Positions 42,771 through 57,700 are shown, counted from the first letter of the stretch. The stretch: DNA of 64,000 nt from Desmodesmus armatus (GCA_007449985.2 VIIQ02000779.1:1-64000), one strand, 5' to 3'. A program made the numbers and translations. The notes: generated by a model not told the origin, from the letters alone.

Positions 42771-45700
42771 ATGGATGCTACTGCAAGTCAGGTTGCCCAG
42801 CAGCTGGCTCAGGCAGTTGGCTTCACCACAGATGCTGCAGGTAAGATCCCAACACCCAATGAGATGCTTTCAAACGCACCCAGGCCTGCTGGGGTGCAAA
42901 TGCAAGTGAATTTATCCCCTGTGTGCATCGCAGGTGAAGCTGAAAATCTGCCAGGGATCGTGCAGCAGGCAGTTGCAGCCGTGACAGCAGCCCCAGGGTC
43001 CTCACAGTGTGAACTGGGAACCAAAGACAGGTGGGTCCTGGCTGCTTGGTCCATGCAACCAAGCTTCATCTTTGATGCATGCAACCACTTGCACACATTT
43101 TGGTCACACCACAGCATGGGCAGGCGATGTACGCCTGCTGTATGAGGTGGTTGGGGTAGCTTACCATCGTGACTGTGTGTGTGGCTGTTTTGACACAGGG
43201 TGACGGCATGCCAGTTGCTGCAGCAGTTGCTGGAGTTGCCTGTGGTGTCGGTGCAGTCCGCATCTCAGCAACAGCAGCAACAGCAGTCCACGCCGGGTTC
43301 AGGCACACAGGTGGGTGCTTTTGCAGGCCTTTCTTCGTGATTACCATCGTGCATTGTGTACTGTACCTGCTTGCATGATCGAGGTTTCGCTCGGCACGTG
43401 CTGTTGAACTGCTGCAGCTGCATACCCAAAATGTCACACTTCCCTGATCTCACCCCGGCCCCTTGAGTGTGTACATGGCTTGGCCCCTTCCTCGGTGTTG
43501 TACATATGCTGCCCCATGCTATGGCTGGCTCAACAGTATGTCGTGCGAGCAGCTGTGGGTGTCTTCATGTGTGGATTCGAGCAGCGTGGCAACTTGTCTT
43601 TCAATGTGCAGGCGCTGTTCCAGCAAGTGCTGTCCCAGCTGTCCACTGTGCCCGGCTTGCAGCAGCCTCCCCAGCGGCCAACACACACAACCAGCAGCGA
43701 CAGCAACAACGAGCACAGCACCAGCACCACCAGCAGCAGCAGCCTTGTGCAGCTCATACACCAGCAGCAGCCTGAGTGCTGTCTGCACCTGGAGCAGCTG
43801 CTGCATGGTGCTGCTGTGTGGCTGCAAGCAGCAGTGCAGGACCCAGCAGCAGCAGGGAACTGGCCCGAAAGTCAGGAATGGCAACACGGCCAGCTGCTGC
43901 TGCAGCTAGCAGCTACCACATGCCAGCAAGCCCTGCAGCAGCAGCTGATCTTGGCAAGCAGCAGCAAACAAACGGACCGGTGGCAGGGGTTGCTGCTCGA
44001 GCTAGTGGGCTCCCAGAGCCAAGCTATGGCAGCAGCACAGCAAGTAGATGGGGTCGGTAGCGCTGGGGTCGCGACAGCAGCCTCTTTTATGCAGTCAATG
44101 TGCCAGCTGGTTGAAGACTGCCAGCAGCTGCACCTGCTGAGCAGTCACAGCTGCCAGCACGTACACCAGCAGCTACTGCAGCTGCTGCTCCCGCCGGCGG
44201 GTGCAGTCAACAGCTGGCCCAGCCTGGACAGCAGCCCAGAGGCAATCCTGCACGCAACTGCAGGAAAGGATGCAGCAGTAGCAGGCGCTGTGCTGGGCTG
44301 GCAGCAACAGCCGCAGCAGCAGTGCCTGCAGGTGCTGGCCATGCTGCTGCGGCACTACAGCAGCTGGGAGGAGCTAGCAGCTTTGCTAGCAGTGGGGGCA
44401 GATGCTGCTGCTGGGGATGCGGGCTGGGATCAGCTGCTGCAGCTAGTGCTGCTGGTGCTGCGGGCAGTTGCAGTGCAAGCTGAGGTACAGCAGAGCGCTG
44501 CTGTAGCTACTGAGGCAGCAGCTGAGCGTGCCGCTCAGCAAGAGGCAGCAGCAGCCGAGTCAGATACAGAATCTGAGCCTGATTACTTTCACGACATATT
44601 TGGCTCAGACGGGGCCACCGACGAGGGTGCAACAGCGGCAGCTGCTGCTGTGAACAGCGCCTCAACTGTCAGTTATGAGGAGGCCTTGTCCCAGGTGGCT
44701 GTGCAGCTGCTAGGTTGTCTGGCTGCCCACTTGTGTGACATGGCAGTCAACCGCAGTGACAGCAGCAGCAGTAGTAGCAGCGGTACGGGTGACACCTGGG
44801 GTGGGAATGAGCAGCACATGCTGCAGCTGGCATTGTGCTTCGTAGCCCTGACGCTGCCATCAACAGCGCTACCCCACCAGCAGCGACAGCAAGAGCAGCA
44901 GCAGGATGAGGCGCCTGCAAGGGGCTTTGGCGAGCTGCTGGCAGTACAGCAGACCATGCGGGCAGCAGTCCAGCAGCTGTGCAGCAGCAGTGTCGCCGCT
45001 GCACAGCAGCTGCAGGACTCTGTGCTGCTGTGTCCTGCAGGACGGACCCCCCGCTCACCTGCCCTCATGCAGCTCGCAGGAAGTGTGCTGATGCAGCATG
45101 CAGCCAGCACAGCCAGCACAGCGCATGCAGCCGCAGATGCAGTCGAATCAGATGCAGGAAGGGCGCTCCTGATCAGCCCCTGGCTGCACCTGGCAACACA
45201 GCTGGCACAGACTACAGAAGAGGCTCTGTGCAGCAGTGACGGCATCAGCAGTATGACTGAGCTGCAGGAGCAGCTGGTGTGGCTGCTGTCTCCTGGGCGG
45301 TTGGCACTCGTGCTGGCAGTGGCCCTGGCAGCCCCGGGACCTGAGCGTGCACTGCTAGCTGCTGTGATGCTGCATTGCCTGCAGCGCTGCTCTGCCGCAC
45401 TAGCAGCCGTACCAGCAAGCAGTACTGTCAGCACGCCCGTGCAGCAGGCGGGTGATGATGCTGATGCAGCAGCTGTCAGCAGCGGGAGCGGGGGTGGGAG
45501 TGTCGGTGCGCACGCACTCGCGCTGTGCAGCGTGCATGCGTGCATCTCTGTGCTCATGTGGCTGCTGCTGCCGCCGGCGCTGCTGCCGACAGCCTGGCTC
45601 CAACGGCACCTGCAGGACACGCTGCAGGAAAAAAGGCGGGAAGCAGCAGACACGCGTCCACTGGCTGTAGCTAGCAGCGGTGCTGGTGGTGCAGTAGTGC

Positions 45701-48700
45701 AGCTGCGGGAGGAGCCGTGGCCTGCAGGCCTGGCTTGGGTTGCGGCCTTGCTGCAGCACAAACATGAGACAGACGAGTTGCCTATCCTTCTGGAGTCTCT
45801 GGGCATTGCTGTGGACACCTCAGCACAGGTGGGTGGTGTGCTGACGTGTGGGGAAGTTCAGTGCAGTGGGCACTTCTGGATCGTGCATATTGACTTGAGT
45901 GGCTGTACCTTGGATGCATTCACATACACACACATGTATAGGAGCACTAGCATGCATGCATGCATGCATGCATGCTGTCTGTATTGCATCGACCTCTTTC
46001 GAGGAAGATGCTATGTATATATGTGAGCACACCCCTTGCTACCTGTGTATCGATATCTGTGCACCAATGCTCTGTTTTTTGTTTTGCTGTGCAATAGGAG
46101 GCCCTGGCTCTACTTCTGCCAGGCTTTATACCAAGCTGCTTGCCGGGCATGGGTGCAGCAGGCACAGTTGCTTCATTGCAGCAAGCTGTGCAGCAGATGC
46201 AGCAGCCTGAGGTTTTGAACGCAGCGCTGTCACTGCTGCAGCAACAGGAGCAGGCACAACAGCAGCAGGTCACATCAGCAGGGCCTGAAGGGCCTGTGCA
46301 TGACAGCAGCAGCGCTTGGCGCAGTCTGAGTACTGTCCCTGAAGGGGCCAGTCATGCTGTTGTGCTGACCCAGCAGCTGCTGGACTCTGTGCTGCCTGCA
46401 GCAGCGGCAGCATGGGCTGCAGACGAGCAGCAGAGCAGCAGTGATGTGCCAGCTGCGGTAGCCCATGGCTGCTGCCACGAACGCGCACTGCAGCTTCTGC
46501 TGTTGCTGCAGCAGCCACAGCAGCAGCAGCCGGAGCACGGGCAGACAGCCGGAGGGGCTGCAGGGTTCAACATGTTTGGTTCTCACCAGCACCTGGTGTT
46601 GCTGCAGCAGCAGCTTGCACAGCTGCTATCGCAGTATGAAGCAGCAGTGCAGGAGAGCAGCAGCAGCAGCCAGTGGGTCCCCTGCCGGCTTTCCCTCCAA
46701 GCATCCTGTTGTGCTGACACAGAGCAGCACCAGCACGAGCAGCAAGCGCATGCAGCAGGACAGCAGGAGCAGCAGCCCACGGCAGTAGCTGCTGTTGCAG
46801 ACAGGTTGGGCAGTTTCCTTGCAGCGGCCCTGGCAGATGCAGTGCAGCGTTTCCAGCTGTGCAGCGCAGAAGTCAGCACAGCGATGATGTTGAAGCAGCA
46901 GTTGGCCACCTGCTGTGCTGAGGTGGAGCTATTGGGCCAGGCAGTGCAGGTAGGCTGCTCTGTTGATAGTGGGGGGGAGGTTGTGCTAAGTGGATACTAT
47001 GGATGGATAGGTGGATACTTCCACCTGTAGTGCAAGTACGTGCAAGTAATACGTAACAGTACCTTGGGAATTGCAGGCAAGCTTGATGCTGTTGATAGTG
47101 CAAGTACGTGCAAGTGATTTGTCAAAGGACCTTGGGAATTACACGCAAGCTTGATGCTAGTTGAGCACATGCATCATCGGTCGGGGGGAGGGGGGTACAG
47201 GGTGTGCCATCAAGGATAGGCCCATGCATGCGATGGCCGTGTTGGTGAGGGGGCTGTCAGCAGCCGGCTGGCATTGCGTGTGTGGTAATGTGGACCAGGC
47301 TTTGCTGGAAGGGTTTGATCGCTGGCACATTGGATTGGCAGCATCTCCTACCATCTTACGCTGGTGTTGCAGTGTCTGACAGCACACCATCAATTTTGCT
47401 GAGCTTGTGGGTAACATCGTTTGACTCAACTGCTGCTGCTGCTGTTTATGCCTGCAGGGTGCACGTATGTTGCTGCTGCCGCACCTTCCGAAGCTGCTTC
47501 CACTGCTCAGCCAGCTGCAGTGGCAGCTCACCAGCATACAGCTGAAGTCCCTGGCAGTAGCACTCAGCAGCTGCTGCAGCACCCCTGCCAGCACAGGCAA
47601 AGACAGTACCAGCCCCAGCACGGTTGCCAGCACAGGCCCTCACAGCAGCAGTAGCAGCAGGGCCACACAGGCCAGCCACTTACAGCTGCTGCTGACGCTG
47701 TGTACAGATGCAGACTACGCTGCCGATGCTGTCGATACAGTGCATGAGGGTTTAGGGTACTGCCTGCTCGCGAGCCTCACAGAGCCGCAGTGCTGGCCGA
47801 GCCGTGCTGACCCTGCGGCAGCAGTAGCTGCGGCAGCTGCTACTGCTGCAGAGGTGGATGGCGCTAGCCCTGCAGAAGTTGCTGCTGCACAGTGCATGAC
47901 AGAGCTCATGCAGCCTGCAGTAGCTGCCACTGAGCAGCAGGGTCGGCAGCTCCTCGACCTGCCGCTGCTCGTGCAGGAGCTGAATCTCCTGCATGGCTGC
48001 TTGCCGGCGGTGCCGCTGCCGGCATTCTGGGCTGTCGGCAGTTTGAATCGCGCCTCAGGCAGCATTGCAGCAGCAGGAGCTGCCTTAGTAGCCAGCACTG
48101 GGGCGAGTGAAGCAGCACGGGCTGCTGAGCTGTCTAGTGCTGACAGCGGCACTGAGCAGCAAGCTGAGCAGAGCAGTAGTGAGGCACCTAGTGCTGCTAC
48201 TGCTGCGGGCGGTGCTGCTGCTGTTCCAGCCGCAGGTGCTGTCAGTGACTGGCTGCACAGTATGGCGCTGCTTGAGCTGCAGCGGCCGCTGCTGCTGCGC
48301 CCGCTGCAGCTGCAACACTCGCACCTGCTCAAGGCAGGGGCCGCACTTGTCACCAGTGACAAACACGGTGATCCTACTCACAGCACTGCACAGTCATCAG
48401 CCCTGGCTGGGAGTGGGAGTCCAGCAGGAGGGAGAGCATTAGAGCCAAGGGGCATTCCTGCAGTCCTGCAGGATATTTCGCAGGCCCTAGCAGTTGCACT
48501 GGAGGCCGCATGTGGTGCTGGTGGTGCTGGTGGTGTTGATGCAGCTAGTGCTGGTGAGGATGGCATGCCTGGTGCTCTCGCTGCAGCAGCCGTCAGCAGG
48601 CTGCGTGATGGGGTAGAGGATGCAGGGGGGTACCTGGCTGCTGCTGGGGTCGAACCCACGGGACCCGCAAGCAGCACAGCAGCAGGGGAGCTTGTGCAGG

Positions 48701-51700
48701 GCTTGGTGCTCCTGCAGCAGCAGCAGCAGCGAGAGGCGGTGCATGGAGTGCATGGAGAGCCCCAGGGGTCGTCAGCACAGCATGGACAGCAGGGCCAGCA
48801 CAGCAGCAGTGTCCTGCTGCAGCTCTTGCAGTGCGTGGCAGTCGATCTAGTAGACAGCAGCAGACTTTTGGAGCTTGTGCAGCAGATCGCCGGAGCTTTC
48901 CATGGTTCCGAGGACCCGTCAGCACAGCAGCTGCATGACAGTTGCCTGCAGCAGCTGCAGGAGGCCCTGCTACAGCTGCCGCAGCAGCAGTTTGACCAGC
49001 TATTGCTGCTGCAGCTGGGTACGAGGGACGCATTTGCTGCCACCAGTATTGGGGTGTGTAGGGAGCTCTGGCAGCAGATGCTGGTTGGTGGGGATGCCAG
49101 CGGTTCGGCAGCTGCTGTGCAGCTGCTGCAGCTGCTGCTTTCAGCCTGCTTACGGCTTGTGTTTGACAGGCAGCGGGCAGAGACTGCTCCTACTCCTGCA
49201 GGTGCCAGCACCAGCAGCAGCAGCAGGCTGAGCAAGAGGCAGCTGGCAGCGGTTGGCGCTGTGATGGGTGTTGTTGTGCAGGGTGCGACAGCCCTCGGGC
49301 TACCTGGCGTGCTGGCATGCCTGAGTTCCCTTGAGGCGCTCGCTGCTGCTGTGGCAGGCAGCAATGACAGCAGCCACAGCAGCAGCGACGGCAGCGACGG
49401 TGGGAAGGATTCTTCAAGTCAGTCGAGGCAGCCGCCGGCCGCCGACAGCGACAGCATCACACAGAGACTCATCCCGTTCTTGCCGTTGCTGCTGTTTGTC
49501 CAAAGGGTCGTGGTGCAGAGCAGCAGCAGTGGTCCTGCACCTGCCAAGGGCAGCAAGGGCAACAGGCTTGACAGCAGCCAGGGCTCCTTAGGAGGGCCCT
49601 TGCCTGCTAGCCGCAGCCAGGGTGGTAGCAGTGAAGGCGGGGGTCTCCTTAGCGGCAGTAGCTCAACAGAGGGTTCAACACAGTCCCAGGTTCCGACTGC
49701 GCAGGGTCCTGCACAGCAGCAGCAGGAGCAGCAGCAGGGGCTGGGTTCAGAAGGCAGCGATGCCAGCACAGCGGCGCTATCCACTGGGCCTTTTGGTGGT
49801 GCTGCGGGAGCAGCGGCAGCAGCAGGGGGTGTTGTGCTGCAGGACGATGCTGTGCAGGTGTTGGGAGGTGCAGCAGCGTCTGCGGCGATGTATGACGATG
49901 ACGAAGACTTTTTGGATGAGTTTGAAGATGACGATGAGTATCTCACACAGGTGAGCCGATTGTGAGGTACAGGGTTCAGTGGAGATTGGGATTTGTATCT
50001 TACACAACTGAAGGGTGCAGGGTTCAGTGAGGATGAGTGAACTCACTCAGGTGAGCTGGTGATAGGGTATAGGGTGCAGTTAGGATGAGTATCTCACACA
50101 GGTCAGGTTGGGGTGCTGATTACAGGATACATGGTTTAGTGGGATGGTTGGGGTGCTAATCATAGGATGCATGTGTACATGGGGGAGAGGTGAGCGTCGT
50201 GTTGTGGGAGGCCCTGATTTTGGTAATAAGCACGTCTTCTGCTGCAGTCAGTCACCCCATTCCATTTGTGTTGCAAGCTGCTGTGTGCTACCCTAATGCT
50301 GGTGCCTGTCCTGTTCAACATAAGGACATGTGTGGCTCGTGCATGCGTGGCGGCGTCGCTGGCAGTCCTGGTCAGATATTATTTGTTTTCATCAGAGCAC
50401 AGTAGCAGGACCCCCCAGAAGGAAAGGTTGCCGCAGCAGCTGCTTGGACAAGATATTGCTGCGCGGCTCGCACACTGACTGAATCCATGTTCATCGGCAT
50501 GTTTTGCCGTCCATTTCGTGTCGTGCAGTTGCTACAGCATGGGGCCCTTGCAGCCGGCAGCAGCAGCCAGCCAGCCGCAGCAGCTGAAACCGGGGGAGCA
50601 GGCACAGCAGCAGCAGCTGCCGCCGCTGATGCCAGCACACCTGCTGCCGGAGCTGCAGCAGCAGCAGCAGCAGCAGGGGTTGGTGGTGAAGACGGGGATG
50701 GGTCCAGCAGCGGCAGCGAGGTAAGCTCTTCTGGCGAAGGTGATGATAATGATGAGGATGAACAGTACCATGATGCCGACGAAGGCACCTTGCCGGCTAG
50801 CAGCTCATCCAATGCAGGTCCTGCTGGCGCTCCCTCTGGTGGCAGCTCTGGGACAGCAGCAGCAGCAGCAGCAGCGCCCCCGGCAGCACTAGGTGATGCA
50901 GCGAGTGCAGCAGCAGCTGCTGCAGTAGCTGCATTTGGGGGCCTGCAGGTCCGGCCCTTGGGTGATGCTATAGACGAGGATGAGCAAGCCCTCCTCGATG
51001 AGGAGTTCGCAGCGCTGCTGCACGAGCTGCTATCTGCTGGTGCTGCTGCTGATGTGGCGCTGGCGGCTGTCACAGCGGCAACAGGCATGGCGCCCCCGCC
51101 TGCTGCTGTAGCCGTCGCAACGGAGGCCGCTGCTGCATCTGGAGATGACGAGATGGTGGCAGTTGTTGAGCAGTTGGCTGCTGGGGCTGCAGCGGCGGCC
51201 GCTGCTGCCACTGCTACTGCTGTCGAAGCTGCACAGCAGCCAGGAGGGACAGCAGCAGCGGCTACCTCCCATGCGGCTAGCCCGGCACCAGCAACACGGC
51301 AGGCAGCAGCTGCAGGGCAGCAAGCGGGTGCATCTGGCAGCAGCAGCAGCAGCAGCAGCCGTCGGCAGCGGCACACACGCAGCGACAGCGACAGCGCGCT
51401 CGCGAGCTTCCTCCCGCAGCTGCGAAGGTACTGGCTGCGTACACACGCCACCTCAGGATCTCCTGCTGCTGCAGTGTCCCCATCTGCACCTGATGGCCCA
51501 GGGAGCAGCAGCAGTAGTGGGGCAGGGGAGGAGCTTCGATGCACGTATGCCGTCCACGGGGACCAGTTTGTAGAGCAGCACTGGTTCCAGTGCTACACAT
51601 GCGGTCTCACAGACAGCAGGGGTTGCTGCAGCGCGTGTGTGCGGCTGTGTCACGCGGGGCATGACGTGGTGTATGCGGCTCGGAGCCGCTTCTTCTGCGA

Positions 51701-54700
51701 CTGTGGTGGCGAGAGCGGCCCTCGGGAGAACGCCGTCGCTTGCAAGTGCTTGTCCGCAGTGCCGGTCATACCCGCAGCGCCAAGTGGCAGCAATGGCAGC
51801 AATGGCAGCAGCAGCAGCAGTTTGGTGCAGCAGGGGTGGCTGCTGCCAGCAGCGCGTGACCCATGTGCGCGGTCCAGCCTGGCTGCCTCCCTGCCAGATC
51901 CGCTGAATGCTGCTTGGGCGTTTGACCCACAGCTGTTCCCTGATCTGTATGCCGCCGCCGTCAGCAGCAGCAGCAGCAGCGGCGGCGGCAGTGGCAGCAG
52001 TAGCTCTGGCAGCCAAAGTGACAAGAGGCAGCAGTCACCGGGAACGTCTGCTGGGACAGTGCAGCAGCTGCTGCAATGTGGGGTTCACAAAGCGTCCTCG
52101 GCCGCGGAACAGCAGGCTCTGGCTTTGAAGGGAGTACCCCAGGGCCTTGTGTCTCAAGCTGCCCGGGTACTGCGGCCTTGGCTGGCCGGCAACAGCAGTA
52201 CCGACGGGACCGTGGTTGCAGATGCAGCTGTGCAGCAGCAGCAGCAGCAGCATCAGCAGCAGCAGCAGCAGCAGGGACCAGGGGAGGTGATGCAGGCGGT
52301 CGCCAGTAGCACTCTGCGTATGTCGCAGCTGCTGCTGTCCCGGCTGCTGCAGCATAGCAGCATACAGCAGCAGCACACCGACAGCAGCACGTCATCCGCA
52401 GGGGATGAGCAGCCCATGTTTGGGGGCGCAGTCTCTCTGCCAGCAGAACTAGAAACCAGGCAGCTTGTGCTGGAAGGTTCCAACAGTACCAAGGTCCTCG
52501 GCAAGCCTCCTGCTACTGCTGCTACCGCTGCAGAGGCGGACAAGGGCGCTGCTGACGGGGGCTCCAGCAGCAGCGGCAGCGGCAGCAGTGCAGCTAGCGC
52601 ACCACTTGTTGAGCTCCAACGGGTCATTCGGCTCGGCAACATGAGCAGCAGCAGCAGCCGCAGCCGCACTCGCACCAGCGGGTCTGAGTTTGGGGGCTCA
52701 GAGGGTGGCGGTGCCGGCGGCGGCGGCAGCAGCAGCAGGGCTCCTGACGTTCCTGCAGAGGTTGCTGCTGCTCTGGAGGGTGGGATGGTTGTGCAGCGGT
52801 CTGCAGCAGCGGCAAGGCAGGGGCAGCTGTTGGCGGTTTGCAGGGGGGAGTCTGTGGGGTTGATGGATGGGCGGCTGTTGGCTGCTGAGCTGTGCGGCAA
52901 AGATATTTTTACTAAGGTGGGTGGTACGTGTGGTGATCATCTTCATTGCGGGTGGTTCATTGGGGATTGCTGTGTAGGGGAGGGGACAGAGTTGCTGTGG
53001 GGAGTCTGTTGGGCTGATGGAGGGGCGGTTTTCGGCCGCTGAGCTGTGCGGCAGAGACAGCTGCGCAAAGCGAAGCTGTGGTGGCAAATTGTTGCCGAGT
53101 AGAAAGAAACTACTGCTTGTCAATCAGGGCAGCCAATGGCTTTTTGCCGTGATTGCATTGCATGTGTTTGTGACATGACACAGAGGTTTCATGTGACATA
53201 AATGTGTTCTTTATCTGCCTACTGTTGCAGGAGGAGATCTCTGCTGCAGTGGCCTTGACCAGCAAAGCCCTGAGCCCCAACCAGCCAGCGGGCAGCAGCA
53301 GTGCCGGCGGCGCCGGTGGCGGCGGGAACGACCCCAGCAGCAGCAGCGGAGGGGCCTGCAGCTACTTTTACGTGCGGCGCCATGCGGCGAAGTTTCACGT
53401 GCTGGCCCTGCACTGGGACCTGTTGCAGGGCAGGCGGCTGCTGGTGGTGGGCTTTGACCAGGCGCAGGTGGGGTGATGTGTCATGCTGTGCTGTGCTATG
53501 CTGTGTTTGAGTGTACCGTGATGTTACAGGTACTGCAAATCAACGATGGACAGTCCTACCATGTGGTTGGCTGACACGCCAATCAAGCATTTTCTAGAGG
53601 TTCTGCATGCAATTTCGGCTCGACTCATTGCCATACGAGTCACCTGAGTGAGGACCTGAGATGCATACTTGGGCACATACCTTGCTTCTCGCCCACTGAC
53701 GTCTGCTGTCACCCTGTTGTACTGTTGCTACTCAGGTGTGGTCTGTCGAGCCTCGGGACCTGACCATCTCTGACCGGCTGGTGCTCCAGCTTCCAGCACA
53801 AGCACGCAGTGATGAGGCCAGTAGGGTCATCCTAGCTGCAGAGTGGCTACCAGGCAGCGATACCTGGGTAGCTATCACCACACCCCTTAGCATATACCTC
53901 TTTGACCTCACTCACTCGGCACAGCAGCCAGCAGTGGTCATTGAGCCCCAGGGGCATGTGCTGCTGTCCGGCGGAGCTGCTTTCGTTCCCCGGCTCGTCC
54001 CACAGCAGCAGCAAGGTGAGGAGGAAGCAGCAGCAGCATCAGGTCAGCATTGCCAGCAGGTATTGTATGCACTGCTGCTGACACGTGACGGTCAGCTGCT
54101 GTCGACGGAGGTGCCTCTTCAGCTGCTGGAGAGGCAGCAGTCCTGCGCTTCCCACTGGCCGCACAGCAGCTGCCAAGCTGCAGGGTCTACTAGCAGTAGC
54201 AGTGGCAGCCCCAGCAGCAGCAGCGGCCCCCAAGGCACTGGCAGGAGCAATACTCCAGGACCCCATGGAGGTCCCGGCAGCAGCAATGCATCAGCTAGTG
54301 AGGTGCGCCCGAGCAGCAGCGACACTTCCCGAACCGGTCGGGGGGTGGGATGGCAGGAGGGAGGGATGGCAGGTTCCGCCACCAACAGCAGCAGCAGCAG
54401 TGGGGGTGGGTGTGTCAGGCTGGCTGCGAAGGCAGTAGCGTGGCCGCAGGAGAGTCCTTCACTGCAGGTGGGGCGCAGCTGTCACTGGCTACAGGCGAAT
54501 CAGCTGCTATTAGTCGCAGGCATGGGCAGGGCTGCGCAGGCGGCAGGGGGTGCTGATGGCGGCAGCAGTGGCAGCAATGCGGCGGACGAGCAGCAGCATC
54601 TGCAGCTGTTGCTGCAGCTTGATCAGACCTGTGCCAATGTCATACAGCACAGCAGCTGGGACACTGCCGATGCTGCTGTTCCCATCTTTGGGTCGCCAAA

Positions 54701-57700
54701 GCCTCTAGTGCTCAGTGAAGCAGCAGCGTACTGGGATCTGCCGCTGCTGCCTGCAGCACGGGCATCGTATAGTGCGGCCCAGCTGTTTGCAGTGGCGCCA
54801 GGGCAAGCAAAGCAGCTGCTGCAAGGCACCGGCAGCAGTGCTGGTACCGGCCAGGGCTGTGCATACATTGCAGGCCTCCTGCCCAGTGCTACCCACAGCA
54901 GCAGTAGGGACAGCAACCTTAGCAGCAGCACCCTTCAGGCTGTAGTGCAGCCGCTGCATTTGAAGCACAGCGCAGCAGGGGCCGTTGTCGACGGCATTGC
55001 GGTGCTGTCTTTCCCGTACACCCAGCAGCTGCTGCTGGTGGTGCTGTGCAGCAAGGGCAACATGTACATGTATGCCAGCCGCCGGCCGCCCGGGCTGCTA
55101 CCCATGCAGCCGTTTACACAGCTGCTGCGGCAGCAACTCACGAAGGGGCCTGGGTCCAAGCAGCCAGCAGCAGCAGCAGCAGTAGGAGGAGGCTCTGGGG
55201 GGTCTGCAGACAGCGCTCAGGATGCTGCTGGTGCTGCTCGGACAGCATCAGCAACAAGCAGCAGCGACCGGGGGCTCAGCAAACGAGCAGCAGCTCTTGC
55301 GCTGGCTACTGGAACCCTTCCTGCAGCAGCAGGGTCAGGATCACAGTCAGCAGTACAAGGGGCAGTACAGGAGCCGGCTGTAGTGCCAGCAGACGCCAGT
55401 ACGCTGCTGCTGCAGTACAGTCAGAACATCACAAGCCACCTCAGCGTCTCTGGGGACATCAGCCGAGCGGGGACAGCAGAAGCAGCAGCTCGCGCGCTGT
55501 TCAAGACGCCGGCAGATCCCGAGCGGCGCTTGGAAGCGCCCAACGCAGGTGCTGTCATGACGCTCGTGGTGAAAGTTGCACCTGCATGCGAGCTGCAGCC
55601 TGTGGGTTTGAAGCTACTGCTTCCAGGCGGTGGAGCTGCACCGGGGAGTGTCAAGCTGACGTGCGGGGACGGCAACAGCAGCAGCGGCGCCAGCGGTGGT
55701 GCTGGTGCTGCCCGCAGCAGCGGCGGCGGCAGCAGCGGCGCCCGGCCCAACAGCATTGCTGCCATTGCTGCCGCAGCGCGCACTGCTGCCAGGGCGGCAG
55801 CTGGTGCTGGGGCTTCAGGGGGTCCTGGCAGCAATGTGAGGACAGTACCCCTAGGTACAGGTTCTGCCGCAGATAGCAGCGGACGCAGCGGAGGTCGGTA
55901 TCAGCGCTGGCATCAGATCATATTCTCTCCGGAGGAGTCTGTAGCGGCAGCAGCAGCAGGCCAGGTGACTCTCGAGTTTAGCCAGGCGGTGGAAGCGGAG
56001 AAGCGAGCAGCGGTGTGTCACTTGGACATGTATGGGCAGGCGGCGGATGTGGTGGCGGCGCGGGGGAAGCAGCAGCAGGAGCGGGAGGAAGAGCAGGTGG
56101 GTTGGTGGTTGGGTAATGTGCTGGTGGGGTGGTTGAGGCTTGTCTGCCAGTTTGGTCCTATCCTGGTTGAAGGCGGTTGTTTATCGAGCTGCAATCGACC
56201 AGCTTGATTGCTCAAGGGGCTCTGTTTGGAGGGACCATGCGGCAATGTTTCAGCAGCAGGATAAGTGTTGGTAGCAAACACACTGTTTTGGTGTGGCTGC
56301 TGTGACACATAGTTTGTTTCACACTGCATCATGCTGTCAATCATTCTGAGACAGACCCCAAACGCACGCTGCTGTCTGTGCATGCCTCTGCCTGCAGGTT
56401 CTGTCGGTGGATGCTGCCTGCACAGCTGCTGCTGCAGCCGTCCCTTCTGTCTTGATGTCTACTGCTGCTTTGTCAACAGGGCAGTCACACAGCAGTGCAG
56501 CAGCAGACCCAGCTACAGCACAGCTGCTGCTCACCGCACTCCTACAGACTAGTGCTGCATCAGCAGGCACCCTGCAGTCAGCTGCTGCTGCCTCAGCACA
56601 GCCAAACACCAGTGCCCCAGATGCAGCAGGGGCGACAGCAGATGCTGGCCCCAGTAGCAGCAGCGCGTGGCAGCAGCAGGTCCTGTCTGTTGCACAGCAG
56701 GTGCTGGCACCTACAGCGCAAGCTGCGGCGCGTTGGTCCCCAAGTTGGCAGTGCGAAGCAGCAACGCATGCGCTCCTTGCAGCTGCGACAGGCAGCAGCA
56801 GCACCTGCAGCGCCCCCGGCAACAGCACACCTGATACAAACTCGAATGCAGATGCAGGTGCAGATATAGATGCAGAGGCACAGGGGGCACGGGATACGGA
56901 CAGCGCTGCTGCTGCTGCTGCTGATGCGGCGGCTCTTGCTGCTCAAGACAGCTGGAGGCTGAGTCAGGCTTCTGCCGTGCTGCGGCAGTTTGCTGCCGCA
57001 TGTTCAGCACAGCACAGCGCAGCACACGCTGCTGGTGCGGATGCTGAGGGTGCTGCGCCCGGCATGCTGGTCGACGATGCAGCAGTGTTTGGTTACCTGC
57101 ATGCTATGGCTCAGCTACAGAGTGTCCTGCAGGTCAGGCCAGCTGCTGTTGCCGACTTCATGCGTCAGCACAGCAGCAGCAGCAGCAGCAGCAGCGGCGG
57201 CGGCGGCGGCGCCAGCGGGGGTGGGGTTCTGGCAATGCATGCCAGCACAGGGCTGGCGGCTGCTGTCTTTGCTCTCAAGCAGTTGAGCAGTAGCCCCCTG
57301 CTGCCAACGGAGCTTCTGGCTCCCCTGGCTAAGACCTCTGTAGAGCTATGGATGGCACAAGCTGCTGCTGCTGCTGTTTCAAACCCTCAGCAGCAGCACC
57401 AGCAGGGGGAGGAGGGGTCCAGTCAGCAAGCTGCAGTCAGGGCCGGACACGGCCTCACTTTGCTGCTACTGAGTTGGGACCCCCAGCTACGGTTGCATGC
57501 AGCTGCTGCTTGGGCGCAGGCATGCACCAGCAGCAGCAGCAGCAGCAGCGACTGCAGCACAGAGTGTGCTGTCTTTGTGGCAGTGGTGCGGCTGCTGCTG
57601 CAGCAGCAGGGACAGAGCTCATTCAGCTCCCTACTGCCTGCTTACCAGGCTGTAGCACAGGTAGCAAGCCACTTGCTGCTACAGCCAACAACAGCAGCAG

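Noticed and set aside
44673..45818. Minus-strand open frame of 381 codons inside BIG
   Set aside because: It is the reverse of CAG-rich coding sequence (poly-Cys/Ser/Ala), with no motif. The plus strand holds the BIG exon with good phase. The same applies to the long antisense frames at 47715-48362, 48378-49364, 50372-51544 and 52253-52900.
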